DNA from: Tilletiopsis washingtonensis
Lineage: Eukaryota > Basidiomycota > Exobasidiomycetes > Entylomatales
NCBI RefSeq assembly: GCF_003144115.1
Contig: NW_020312003.1
Coordinates: 608,267-672,266 of the forward strand
Direction of reading: 5' to 3'
DNA length: 64,000 nucleotides
Positions 53,822-64,000 of the stretch are shown here, piece by piece (the stretch's first letter is position 1; every line of letters starts with the position of its first letter). Made by a program: the position numbers and the translations under genes. The notes under the pieces are model-generated. The model had not been told where the DNA came from. It saw only the letters and a list, made by a program, of their open reading frames with translations, and did no database searches.

Positions 53822-54125
53822 CGGCCGCGGTCGGGCAGGACGGATGTGAGTGGAGGTGAACTGTAGGAGAGGAGTGGAGCAACCTGTAGCGATACCCCTG
53901 AACTCGATACCATGCTAGCGAGGCTGTGTGTCGAGAGGCAGGCCCGGAAGCAGGTGTGCGGCAAGGACGATACCGTGGGAACAAGGTGGAGGCGCCGCCG
54001 AGTCCGAGTTCCGCGAGCACTTTGGCTGATGAGGGGCACGGGCCGCCGCAGCGACACGCCTGTTTCCCGACCACCACACCTCTGCAAAGCCTGCAGCACA
54101 AGATCAGGGCCGCAGCAGCAGCGCC
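53822..54125. other. Spacer between HNH and WD40 genes
   Basis: 304 bases holding the 3' end of the HNH gene and the promoter of the WD40 gene. No motif was recognised. Confidence 0.45.
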
Positions 54126-56780
54126 ATGTCGAGCGCCTTTGCCGGCCCGTCGGCGTACCCAGGCGCGCTGGGCCAGCTGCGCTCGGCGCCGCGCCTCACC
54201 TATGCCGCCGCCTCGCGCCTGCGCCGCGAGCAGCAGTGGCGCGAGTCGGCCGTGCGTACGCTGGACCGCATCGCCGTGCTCGGCGGGCCCAGCGACGAAC
54301 ACGCAAGCAGTGTTGTAGGCCACGAGGGCTGCGTCAAGTGCGTGCGGAGCCGGCGACGCGGTCCGGCTGCGGCTGACACGCCCTGCAGTGCGCTCGCTTG
54401 GTCCGACGACGGCACGCTGCTGGCGTCCGGCTCGGACGACCGGCGAATTTGTCTCTGGAAGCTAGGCTCGGATGGCGTGCATCAAGTCGATGCTGCTGCG
54501 AGCGGACGTGCTGCGTCTGGGAGAAGCTTCTCGCTCCGCGACGAGGAGCGTGGCTGGCCCGACCCAGGCGTCGGCCTAGCTACAGTCGTCGAGACGGGAC
54601 ATCGCGCGAACAGTGCGTGTCGTGAGATCGAGACGAGACTCGGCGCTGACACTTTTGAGCAGTCTTCTCTGTCAAGTTTGCGCCGCACAGCACGTCGCGC
54701 TTCTTCACCGCTGCTGGCGACTCGCAGATGCGCGTCTTTGACCTGTCGCTCAGCAGCGCGGAGCAGCACTCTCGCATCACGCCGACGGGCAGCTACGACG
54801 TCTTCCCAGAGCGTGGCGGCGCATGCACACGAGTGCTCAAGTGCCACACCGCACGGGTCAAGCGCATCAGCGTCGAGGTGAGTGGGCCGTCGTGCGCCAC
54901 AAGCTCCCGGCTGACGTGCAGCAGGGTCCCGACACCTTTCTCAGTTGGTGGGTAGGGGCGCTGATCCTCATTGCCCTGACTGACATTCTCTGCAGCGCGG
55001 AAGACGGAGAGGTGCGGCAGACAGACTTGCGCGTGAATCACACCTGCAAACGCAGCCGGTCGTACGGCCAAGGATGCCCAGCACCGCTGCTGCGGCACTC
55101 GATGGAGCTGTACTCGCTCTCCGTCTCAAAACAGGAGCCGTGGCTCTTTGTCGTGGCCGGCACAAGCGAGTATGCCTACCTGCACGATCGGCGCATGGTG
55201 CCGCGTCTCATTCAGCAGGAGTGGGGCGTTGTGCCGCGCGGTGACGACGGCGCGCTCACGACGTGCGTGCGTCGCTTTGGCCGGCCAGACGAAGGGTGGG
55301 ACGTGACGGACAAGGCAGGGCGAGACGGCTCCTGCCATATCACTGCAGCCAAGATCGAGGAGACGATGGGCCGCGACGTGAGTCTGACGCATGCAAGCTC
55401 TCGCATATCCACTGATGTCCGCGTGTAGCTGCTGCTGTCGTATTCCGGGGCAGACTCAACAGTCTACCGCTTCAACATCCATGACGAGCCAGGCAGGACA
55501 CATCACGATGTCTCGAAGCACCAGCCAAGCATCGACGAGGTCGCTGCGCTTCACGCACGCATTGGCACGGCTCGAGTCCGCGAAGATGAGGCGGCGAGCC
55601 CAGAAGAGCCTTCGCGGATGGACGTCTTTCGCGCTCGCATCGTCGGCGCGCTCTTTCCACGGCCGTCGGACAGCTGCGATCCGCACAAGGTCGGCTCGGA
55701 CCTGCTCACGCTCGGCATGCTGCGCGAGGTCGTTGAGGCGGACCACGAGGCCGTGGCAGTCTGCCGAGCCCTCGTCCATCTCGCGCCGTGGGCCAGCGGC
55801 CCCGCCGACTTCTCCGCCCTTTCGACCGCGGCGCTATCGGAGCTGGTCATCGAAGACCAGCCGCCTGTTGCGCCTGAGCTCTGCGCGTTCTTGCGCCAGC
55901 TCGCCGAGTCGACCGATGCGCAGGCCACGTACGAGCAGATCTGGAGCGTGGGCGAGGCATACGTGCGCGAGCGCTGGCCGCAGTCGTGGGACAGCGAGCG
56001 CCGTGCACGCGCTGTGACTGTCGACATCCGCGAGCTGCTCGGCGATGACGAGGGCCAGCCGCCGCCGCAAGACATGGGGGCGGATGAATGGACTGACGAG
56101 GACGAGGTCGAGGGCATGAGTGTGGACGACGAGACGGACGAGAGTGAGGAGGAGGCGTCTGAGAGCAACTCGGACTCGGACGACGGCAGCGAGAGCAGCG
56201 AGCACGACAGCGAGCAAGGCAGCGCCAGCGAGACGGGCAACGCGGCGTTCAATGCGCCTCTGACGCATCCGCGCCAGCGATACCAGGGGCACATCAACGT
56301 CGACACCGTCAAGCAGGTCGACTTTGTCGGCGACGGCTTTGGTGAGTGGCCGTGACGAGTCTAGTCTGGGCTGCTGCTGACGTGCCTCACCAGTCGCGTC
56401 CGGCTCCGACTGCGGCCGCCTGTTCGTGTGGAGCAGCGAGACGGGCGAGCTACTCGCAGCCATCCGAGCCGATGGCCAGGTCGTGAATGTCTCGGTGGCC
56501 CATCCGACGCTGCCGCTGCTGGCCGTGTCCGGCATCGACGACGAGATCAAGCTGCTGGGGCCTTCGACGGCGCGCGCAATCTGCCGCGAGGCAGATCCGG
56601 ACGTCGTGGCGCAAGCGAACAGGCGCAATGGCGGGTGAGTGGAAGAGGCCAAGCGTGGGACCCTGCGTTGCTGACTCGCGCCGCAGCATGCGCAACAGCT
56701 TCGGCTACTCGCGAGGCCTGCTCGCCTTGCTGCAGCAGCAGGCGACGATGGGCCCAGAGGCGCAGTGTCCGACACAATGA
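54126..56780 (+). CDS. WD40-repeat protein of the DCAF6/DCAF8/WDTC1 type
   Basis: Members of this group act as substrate receptors for CUL4-DDB1 ubiquitin ligases. Eight exons (54126-54337, 54389-54612, 54663-54877, 54922-54947, 54996-55377, 55429-56341, 56394-56634, 56687-56780) give 768 residues. The order of WD blades is diagnostic: GHEGCVNALAWSDDGTLLAS, GSDDRRICLWKL, TGHRANIFSVKFAP, CHTARVKRISVE and LSCAEDGEVRQTDLR, with the DLR motif that contacts DDB1. After a long insert that is acidic near its end (about residues 600-640, WTDEDEVEG on), the last blades are FVASGSDCGRLFVWSSETGE and VAHPTLPLLAVSGIDDEIKL. The end RRNGGMRNSFGYSRGLL is typical of the group. The 26-nt fourth exon is fixed by phase and homology. 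The ligase role is inferred from relatives. Confidence 0.88.
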
Positions 56781-56784
56781 CATT

Positions 56785-59700
56785 CTATGTGCGCGCCGCA
56801 AGCTGGCGCAGGTGCTCGAGCTCGCCCGACTGCTCGCACAGGGTGCGGAAGTGCCCGTCCTCGCGCTCCAGCAGCGTCGCGGGCGTGTCGAACTCAACAA
56901 TTTCGCCGGCGGCCAGCACCAGGATGCGGTCGCACACCGCCACCGTCGAGAGGCGATGTGCGATTGTGAGGACCGTCGAGTCCTTGAAGCCCTCGCTGAT
57001 CGCCCGCTGGATCGCAGTGTCGGTGTCGAAACTAAGGAGCGCGTGTCAGCGAGATAGCGACGAAGGCGCAGCGCCAAGCGACTCACTCCGTAGCAGAGCT
57101 CGCCTCGTCCATGATGATGACGCGGCCGGCCCGCAGCAGCGCCCGCGCCATGGCGATCAGCTGCCGCTGGCCAGCACTGAGGTTCGTGCCGCCCTCGAGA
57201 ATGACAGTGTCGAGCGACACAGTGGAGCGCTCGTCGTCGTCGCCCTGTAACGAGGCTGGCGCACTGCTCACGCGGCTGGCAATCTGCGACTGCGATGGCG
57301 GTGTGCGCAGGTGGACTCGATGCAAAGCTACAGACGAAGCGTCAGCAGGGAGCTCGCTCTCGCGAGCCTGTCGCGCTCACCTTCCAGCAGCTCCTCATCG
57401 GGATGCTCGTCGAACGGGTCTATGTTGGACCGCACGGTGCCGCTGAAGAGCGTGGGGTCCTGAGGAATGATGGACAGTCTAGAACGGAGGTCTCGCAGGC
57501 CCAGATCTGCGATGCTGATCCCGTCTATGGAGATGGAGCCCGCGTCGAACTCGACGAAGCGGAAGAGGGCAAGTGCGAGGCTGCGGAAGGTCAGCGCTGT
57601 GGCGACGAAGTCTGGCCGGAGCACTCACGTCGACTTGCCGCTGCCGGTCCGGCCCACGATGCCCAGCTTCTCGCCTGGCCGCACCGTAAATGACACATTG
57701 CGCAGCGCCGGCTCGAGGTCCGGCGCGTAGCGGAGCGTCAGGTTCTCGAACTTGATCTCGCCTCGCGCAGGCCACGAGGCCGGCGGCCGGCAACCGGTGA
57801 TCGCGGCAGGCTCTTGCTTGGTGCGCTCCGGGCTGATGAGGTCCTGCAGACGCTCGATGGAGTTGAGGTCCTGATCGAGTGTACTCTGGAAGCGCGACAG
57901 CCAGTACACGGCGCCGACGACTGTCTGCAGCGAGGTGAGGGCGACTGGAGAGGGTGTCAGAGTGCACGGCTGTGTGTCATTCGGTTGTTCACTCACCACC
58001 TGCGAGGCCGGCCGGGATGCCGCCGTTGAGCGCTGCCACGCTTGCCGTGGCTGTGCCGACGGCACCGAGTACGTCTAGCCGCACGAGCGCCCATCGCGAG
58101 CTGAACCAGAAGAGCGCAAAGGAGCTCGACATCTGGTCCAGGTTGACGAGGAACTCTGCGAGCAGGCGGCGCTCTGCAGCGAACGCGCGGACGGTCTCAA
58201 GGCCGGAGAGCAGCTCAGAGAAGCTGCAGTGGACATGTCAGATGCGAAGCCGGCGACACACGCTCGTTCTACACACCGTGCAAAGATCGGCGAGCGGCTC
58301 GTCGACTCGATGCGCCGGAATGAGCGAGCTGTCGCAACGTATCGCCGTGCGACCTGCCAGTTGATGAGCGCCAGGAATGCGACGGGCAGCAGCATCGTTG
58401 GCAGCGTGAGGGTCACGACGACGAGCGACGTGAAAAGGCCGAGAATGTACACGCTCATCGCCTGCAGCGTGTCCGTGCAGCTCTCGTCGACCTGGCTGAC
58501 GTCCTTTGACATTGTGTTGAGCACGCGGCCGCGCCTGTGGAACGGAGTTAGCATGTGGCGCCGATATCTGTTACGCGCGACTCACGGAGTCTGATCGAGC
58601 CAGCGAGACGTCGCAGACATGAGCGAGCCCAGCGCCTGGCCAAAGATGCGCCGAGCAGCGCGTCGTCCGCCGCCTTGCATAATCAAGATCACGCAGAGCA
58701 TGAGCAGGAAGCCGACGGCCTGCAGGCCCACGAAGCCGAGCAGATACAGTAGAGGAGCCTCGTCGCCGCGCATTGCTGAGAGCGCTCCTTCATGAGCGAT
58801 GTGCACCGCATGATGCAGCGCTCCGAGCGCCGGCAGCTCAATGAACGGCAGCAGCAGACTGCGAGCAGAGGCAGTGCCCCACCAGCTGAGGTAGAACTTC
58901 TCGCCGACATCGGTGCTCTGCCGCAGCAGCATGGCGCTAAACGCGAAAGCCAGCGTCGCGTAGCCAAAGGCACGCAGGTACGAGACGTACACCTTGAGCT
59001 TGGTGCCACCGGTGGAGCGGCGCTCCTTGGACACGAGCTGGCCTGCATCGGTCGAGGCCGCGATCTTTGGCGGAGCCGCTGTTGCATCAGCGGGCGTGTT
59101 TTCCTTCTCGCTATCAGTGGCGCTATCGCGCACGGCTGGCGCGAGATGCCCAGAGGCGCGCAGCTCGTCGGGCGAGCCTTGTGCCTCGATGTGCCCGCGG
59201 CTGAGCTTCACCACGTGCGCGCACGGGATGGTCAGCGCAAGGTCGACGTGGTGCGTGACGAGCACGACGGTGCGGTCCTTGAGCAGCGGTCCGGCAAGAA
59301 GGTCCTCGACGATGCGTTTGCCCGTCGTAGCATCAAGCGCACTGAGGACATCGTCGAGTAGGACAGTCTGAGAGGGGGCGTACACTGCTCGTGCCAGAGC
59401 AACTCGCGCGCGCTGCCCGCCGCTCAGCGTCAGGCCGCCCTCGCCGATCTCCGCTGCGTCGCCGCCAGGCAGGATGGCCAAGTCTGGCGCCAGGCAGCAG
59501 GCCACGAGTGTCTGCTCGTAGCGCGTCGCCTCGAATGGCGAGCCAAAGAGAATGTTGTTCCGGATCGTCGCGTTCTGCAGCCACGGCCGCTGGGCGCAGA
59601 AGGAGACGAGACGGTCGCGCGTCTTGGGCAGATACACGGCGCCGTCGTCCTCCATAATCATCTCGCCGAGCAGCGCCGAGAGCAGCGACGACTTGCCGCT

Positions 59701-61910
59701 GGCTGTTGGGCCGACGACGAGCGAGAGCTTGCCCTGTGGGAAGATGACGGACAGGTCGCGCAGGGAAAAGGGCTCCGCGGGCGTGGCTGTGCCAGATGTT
59801 GTCGCTGTTACTGCTACCTTCGGCGTCTCGGGTGCGGGCTTGGAGCGTAGACGCAGCTTGGCAGCCAGGCGCGCGGCAAAGGAGCTCTTCTCGACGGCTG
59901 CGACAGGCACGTCTGCAACTGCAGAGACGGCAGGCCATCTGAACGTGGCGCTCTCGAAGCCCAGACGCCCGTCTGTGACGATCTTGCTGTCGCTCGCCGC
60001 GAGCGTAGACACCCAGGCGGGCACCTCGTCGCTGCGCAGGTAGTCCTCGATGCGCTCAAGCGAGACGCGCGCGTTCAGGATGTTGTTGATGTACATTGGC
60101 AGCACCGAGAGCGCGTTGCGCATCGATGTGATCACGGCGATCGCGGGAAAGGCGACGGAGATCGTGAGGCGATGGCCGCTCAGCGTGTAGGCGAGGAAGG
60201 AGAGCGAGGTGATGCAGGCCGGCGTCGCGCCCCAGAGCACGGAGTTGAGGGCTGAGAGACGCTGCCGCTTGCGCAGGAGCGACAGCTCGTGCTCGCGTGC
60301 CTCGATGATGCGCGCCTTGAACTGCTCCTCCTGCGCAAAGTAGCGGATAGGCCGCAGCGCAGAGAACATCTCTGCGATGAGGCCTGTCCGGCGATCGCGC
60401 GCGGCGCCGAGCTCGCGCGTGATGCGCATCGAGCGGCGCGTGAGGAGCGACTGGAGCGGCGTCGAGATGAGCAGCACCGAGAAGCCCGCCAGCGCGCTCC
60501 AGCCCAGCAAGTTGTAGAGGAACACACCGGCGACGAGGATTTCGATGGGGCTCGAGTAGAGGAAGTAGGCGCCAGCGAGCAGCACCGAGATCTTCTGCGC
60601 GTCGACGGCCATCAGCGAGACGATGGCGCCCAGGTCGCGTGCTCCGGCTGCCGGCTTCTTGGGCGCGCCTGGTGCCGCAGTCTCAGCCTCGCCAGCCTGC
60701 TGATTCGCCCGCGTCCGCAGTGCCTTGTTGTAGATGAGGCTGATCAGCTCGCCGCGCGTGCGAATGCATGCTCTGCGCCCGTGATACAGGTGCTGCAGGT
60801 CAGTCTGCGCCTTGAGCACGCTTGCAGTAAAGGCAGCCAGCGGCAGCAGGTATGCCGAGGACGGGACCTTGCCAGTTGGGCTGCTCGCCGCCTGCGTGAT
60901 CGCCTCGAGGATCCGCTTGAGAAAGAACGGCCCGCTGACGGACAGCGCCGCGGACACGAACGTGAGGGTTGCGTCCGCGAAGACGTCATGGGCGTTGGCG
61001 ATCCACAGCCGCTGGAGGAGCGTGCCGGACAGCGCCTCCATCTTGCGCAGGATGAGCGCGCTTCGGCTGGAAGCAGAGAGGGCAAACACGTCGCCGTCGT
61101 CGAGATCGCGCTTGAAGCCCTCGTTAATGAGCGGCGTGAGCCAGCTAAATGTGACCCACTCGAGCAGCGTCGCGTAGTCCTCGCGCGCTGGAGGCGGCAC
61201 ACCGGGCGCGAGAGGCGGCGCCGGGTACGGCGAGAGCGGCAGCGACGCGGCCAGCAGCACAAGGACCAGCGCTGGCAGACCTGTGAGGACTGGCACCAAG
61301 AGTGGCTGTCTGAGCAGCACTGCGTCGAGCAGCACCAGCAGCGCCGCGACCAAGTGGCACAGCCCGATCAGCAGCGTCGCCCATGGCGGCGTGACGGGCG
61401 GGCTGCGCAGCGTGCGGAACAGCACGTAAAGCTGCAGGCACGTCAGCAAGACGACAACCACGGCGGCCCGCGTCGACTCACCCAGCTGAAGGCGCTTGCA
61501 CCCGCATAGTCCAGTCGCGCCGCCGTCCACGCCAGCTCTGCCGCCGCGATGACCGCCAGACCCGCCGTGACGCTCCTCGACGCACGCAGGCGCGGCTCTG
61601 CGCGCACGCCGTCGCCGAGCAGCGGCGCTTGCTCATCTGCGAGCCCGTCATGCAGCAGCCGGTGCTGCTCCTCGATCTCTGTCGCTTCGGTAAGGCCGTG
61701 CTGCCGCAGCGCAGCGGCGATGCTCTGCCGTTCGACGGCGCGTGCCTCGGCGAGGTCGTCCTCGTCGACAAAGTCGAGCAGCAGCGGGCGCGCCAGGCGA
61801 GGCAGGCGGCGAGACGAGGCAGGCAGCAGTGCCGCGACCAGCGCTGCGCCCGCCACGCCTGCCGGCAGTGCGCCGTCGAGGAGGGAGAGGGCCAGTGCTG
61901 GCACCGGCAT
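56785..61910 (-). CDS. ABC transporter, ABCC/MRP subfamily (full-length)
   Basis: Exports or sequesters conjugated substrates using ATP. Exons 61482-61910, 58586-61431, 58277-58534, 57997-58223, 57629-57944, 57381-57580, 57087-57327 and 56785-57031 give 1,587 residues, normal for fungal MRP-type pumps (Ycf1, Bpt1, Ybt1). An N-terminal TMD0-like region is split over the first two exons. The first transmembrane block has [23 protein letters not shown]1 has [29 protein letters not shown] and [12 protein letters not shown], with Asp where the catalytic Glu would be, as usual in this subfamily. TMD2 includes [22 protein letters not shown]2 has [27 protein letters not shown] and [12 protein letters not shown], then the switch AHRLSTV. 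Membrane (vacuole or plasma) and substrate are unknown. Confidence 0.94.
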
Positions 61911-62191
61911 GATGGGTGTGAGGGGCAAGAGGCAGGCGAGGTGAGGCTGCCGCTGCCCCTGTGGTGCCGCCGCGATAGGGTCCGGTGTGGAGAACAAGCG
62001 CGCAGCAGCGCCGCCGCGCGGCCGCGCACTCTTACTGCCGGCGGCTCGGCAGTCTCGCGCTGACCTCACGGCCGCTAGCGTGCCTGACAGCGTGGGAACG
62101 CTGCCGAGTGCGAGGAACGGCGCGGCGGCAGCCGCGCGCGGATTCTTCTTCCTGCTTCAGCACCACCACGTCCACTGCAAGCCCATCTCGC
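61911..62191. promoter_or_regulatory. Divergent promoter ABCC transporter / UXT
   Basis: 281 bases between divergent start codons. No specific site was recognised. Confidence 0.4.
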
Positions 62192-62780
62192 ATGGTCGAC
62201 CCAACAGCCACAGCGGGGCCCTCGACAGCCGTGTCGCTGCAGCGATCCCGCGAGTTTCTGGCACAGCGTCTCGAGCCGGACCTGCGCGAGGCGTACGCTA
62301 CCGTGGCGCGCCTGCAGCAGGAGCAGCGCGACTGGATCGACGGCGCACGACAGCTGCGGGCGCTGCAAAGAGGGCCACAACGGGCAGAGCTGGGCGAAGG
62401 AGTCAGCATCGACGTCGTCGTGTGAGCGGATACGCTTCAGATGCGCAACTGCGGCGCTGACGTCCTCTCGCAGCGCCGAAAACGGTCCATTGCCGCGTGT
62501 CGATCTCGGCCTGCCCGGCACGGAGATGTACGCTGAGCTGACGCCCGAGGAGGGCTCTGACTTCTGCGATCGGCGAGCTGCGCTTGTGCTGCCGAAGATC
62601 CGGCGAGCTGAGGAGCGCGTCGGCGAGATCGAGGCGCACCTGCATCTGGTGAGCCGCATCTGCCACGTCCCTCCTGTGCGCCGCTCACATCCTCTGCAGG
62701 CGGCACAGAGCATCGCACAGCTCGAGGCGCTGCAGTCTGGCGAGAATCGCTCTGTCATCGATGGGCTCAGTGTACCGTGA
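62192..62780 (+). CDS. Prefoldin-like protein UXT homologue
   Basis: Prefoldin-alpha-type subunit, part of the prefoldin-like/R2TP co-chaperone complex in animals. Exons 62192-62421, 62474-62648 and 62700-62780 give 161 residues, the same size as human UXT (157). Two long helices flank a beta-hairpin region: helix 1 AQRLEPDLREAYATVARLQQ, hairpin LGEGVSIDVVV and VDLGLPGTEMYAELTPEEG, helix 2 DFCDRRAALVLPKIRRAEER and onwards to SIAQLEALQ. The block TEMYAELTPEEGSDFCDRR pairs with the LELTLAEALKFIDRK block of UXT. The donor at 62422 was chosen because it restores the hairpin frame. Another prefoldin-alpha paralogue cannot be fully excluded. Confidence 0.8.
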
Positions 62781-63176
62781 TACGCCGTGAATGCGAGGCA
62801 TGAGCATCGAGGAGGCGAGGCGTGAGCAGCGAGCCTGAAGCTGAGCAAAAGCAGCGCTGAGAGAGAGGCACGGTCATCAAGGCGAGGCGCGATCATCGAG
62901 ACAAGAGCAGCAGCGGCGTGAAGGCGAGGCATGAATTGAGCGAATGCCAGCGTGCCTTGTAAGTGGACAGGGTGAAGAAGTGCGGGTGTGAAGGAGAGTT
63001 GGGGCGAGCGGGTGACGCGGAAGGTATTAGGGGCAGGAGACAAGTGAGACGGATAAGTGAGGGTGCTGACGGGTGTCGAGGGCCAGGAGCCGACGACGAA
63101 GAAGGCGAGGGTTGGCGCGGCGCAGCGACGACGAGGCTGGCTCACCGGCGCGCCGCGTAGGAGACGGTCAGAACGC
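62781..63176. other. Spacer with degenerate short repeats
   Basis: 396 bases between the UXT stop and the 3' end of the Kex2 repeat gene. It contains several copies of a degenerate GGCGAGGC[A/G]TGA-like motif interspersed with ATCGAG/ATCATC words (about 62790-62940). No gene seen. Confidence 0.5.
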
Positions 63177-64000
63177 TTAGGCGAGGTTGAGCGGGCGGCG
63201 CTTGGAGCCCGGGTGGCGGCGCTTCTTGAGCGGCGAGCCGCCGAGGCTGTCGGTGAGCGCCGAGAGGCTGTCCGAGTCGGTGAGCGCTGAGAGGCTGTCG
63301 GTGTCGGTGAGCGCCGAGAGACTGTTCGTGTCGCCGAGCGAGGAGAGGCTGTCGGTGCCGGGCACGGCGCCGAGGCTGTTGAGGCTGCTCGTGTCGGTGG
63401 GCGCGTCGAACGAGGGAAGGTCACGCTTGCCGAATGCGCGGGCCTGCTTTGCGGCCTTGTACTGCTTCTTGGCCTGGCCCTTCTACTTCTGCTGGCTGGC
63501 CTGCTGGCCACCGGTGCTCTGGTCGTACTGAGCAAGCTCATAGTAGACCTCATTGAGGAGCGGCAGCTGCTCGAGCAGCGACTGCGGCGTGCTGCTGCCG
63601 TCGTCCTGGCGCTTGCGCTGGGAGTCGAGGCCGATGGGCGCCTGGCTTCCGAGGTAGATCAGCTCGTTGTAGAACTCGCTGACGTCCGCGTAGGCCGACA
63701 GCGGCGTGGACCCGTCAAGCGACTCGAGCTGGTTGTACAGGGCGTCCAGGAGACCGTATTGCGACAGCACACCATCGTCCTGGCGCTTCTTGAGCTGCGA
63801 GGGCTGAGTGTCCGTCGAGCCAGTGCTCTGGTCGTACGCCTGCAGCTCTACAGCGGTCTCATAGAGCGTCGGCAGCTGCCCGAGAAGGCTGTTGTCGGTA
63901 GAGTCGTCGCGCTTGCGCTGCTCGCCGATGGGGTCCTGCTGGTCGAGGTACGCCTGCGTATGGGGAGGGCATCAGCACCGCCGCAGGCAATGCGAGATCC
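63177..64000 (-). CDS. Kex2-processed secreted repeat protein (repellent-like), 3' part
   Basis: The 5' end lies beyond the window. The last visible exon begins at 63953 (acceptor CGCAG with an upstream GCTGAT branch) and stays open to a TAG at 63483. Its protein is built of repeats separated by dibasic Lys-Arg sites followed by Asp-rich starts: QRKRDDSTD, LKKRQDDG and QRKRQDDG. Each unit has a hydrophobic-acidic phrase such as SLLGQLPTLYETAVELQAYD or SLLEQLPLLNEVYYELAQYD and often ends YDQSTG. This is the layout of secreted proteins cut by Kex2 into peptides, such as the Rep1 repellents of smut fungi. Beyond the TAG the same frame continues for about 100 codons with more KR sites and four SLSALTD units, to a stop at 63177. 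The homology to Rep1 is by architecture, not by sequence. Confidence 0.7.
63236..63360 (-). repeat. 27-nt tandem repeats (9-residue SLSALTD units)
   Basis: Four 27-base units encoding variants of DSLSALTDS (also NSLSALTDT and DSLSSLGDT) downstream of the in-frame stop of the Kex2 repeat gene. Confidence 0.85.

Noticed and set aside
1-64000. tRNA genes, rRNA, CRISPR arrays, intact transposons
   Set aside because: No B-box/T-loop pattern, no rRNA-like stretch, no regularly spaced direct repeats, and no transposase or reverse transcriptase was seen on either strand.

Overview
The window is nuclear DNA of a basidiomycete fungus. Genes are dense, GC-rich and cut by many short introns. The introns have GTGAGT/GTGCGT-type donors and almost always a CTGAC/CTGAT-type branch site 10-30 nt before the acceptor AG. 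Strong GC at third codon positions opens long frames on the opposite strand of most genes. Gene content and a secreted repeat protein with Kex2 cleavage sites at the right edge, recalling the repellent proteins of smut fungi, point to Ustilaginomycotina. The genus cannot be named from sequence alone. No tRNA, rRNA, CRISPR array or intact transposon was seen.

Layout, left to right. 0.7-3.8 kb: cytosolic ribosomal protein eL13 (-), divergent from mitochondrial ribosomal protein uS10m/Rsm10 (+). 4.2-7.7 kb: the tri-snRNP 27K protein (-), divergent from GID ubiquitin-ligase subunit Fyv10/Gid9 (+). 7.9-11.8 kb: Rad4/XPC (-). 12.6-15.8 kb: a 93-residue orphan (-) and an orphan of about 495 codons (+). 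17.2-25.9 kb: one 2,581-residue vacuolar Tag1-like DUF3712 protein in nine exons (-), the largest gene here. After a 2.5 kb gene-free stretch come the proteasome chaperone Nas6 (-) and a second ankyrin protein (+), which share a promoter containing an inverted repeat. 32.4-34.9 kb: uroporphyrinogen-III methyltransferase with a fused dehydrogenase-like domain (-). 35.8-39 kb: an orphan (+) and Cue1 (+). 39.3-44.5 kb: a secreted type-B carboxylesterase (-) and a flavin amine-oxidase-like enzyme (-). 44.8-47.1 kb: Cox20 (+) and Uba4 (-). 47.8-48.6 kb: a Gag-like capsid gene with introns (-). 50.4-53.8 kb: tubulin cofactor B (-), divergent from an HNH-domain protein (+). 54.1-61.9 kb: a DCAF-type WD40 protein (+) and an ABCC transporter (-), whose stop codons are 4 bases apart. 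62.2-62.8 kb: prefoldin-like UXT (+). 63.2-64 kb: the 3' part of the Kex2-processed repeat protein (-).

Most genes are unrelated housekeeping functions (translation, splicing, DNA repair, ubiquitin and proteasome, sulfur metabolism, cytochrome oxidase assembly, tRNA thiolation). They lie as divergent or convergent pairs, not as a cluster or operon. The parts worth a second look are the Tag1 giant with its mini-exon repeats, the Gag-like gene, the HNH gene around a 19-bp duplication, and the Kex2 repeat protein with an in-frame stop. Exon borders were read by eye from splice signals, frame continuity and family homology. No alignment was run.
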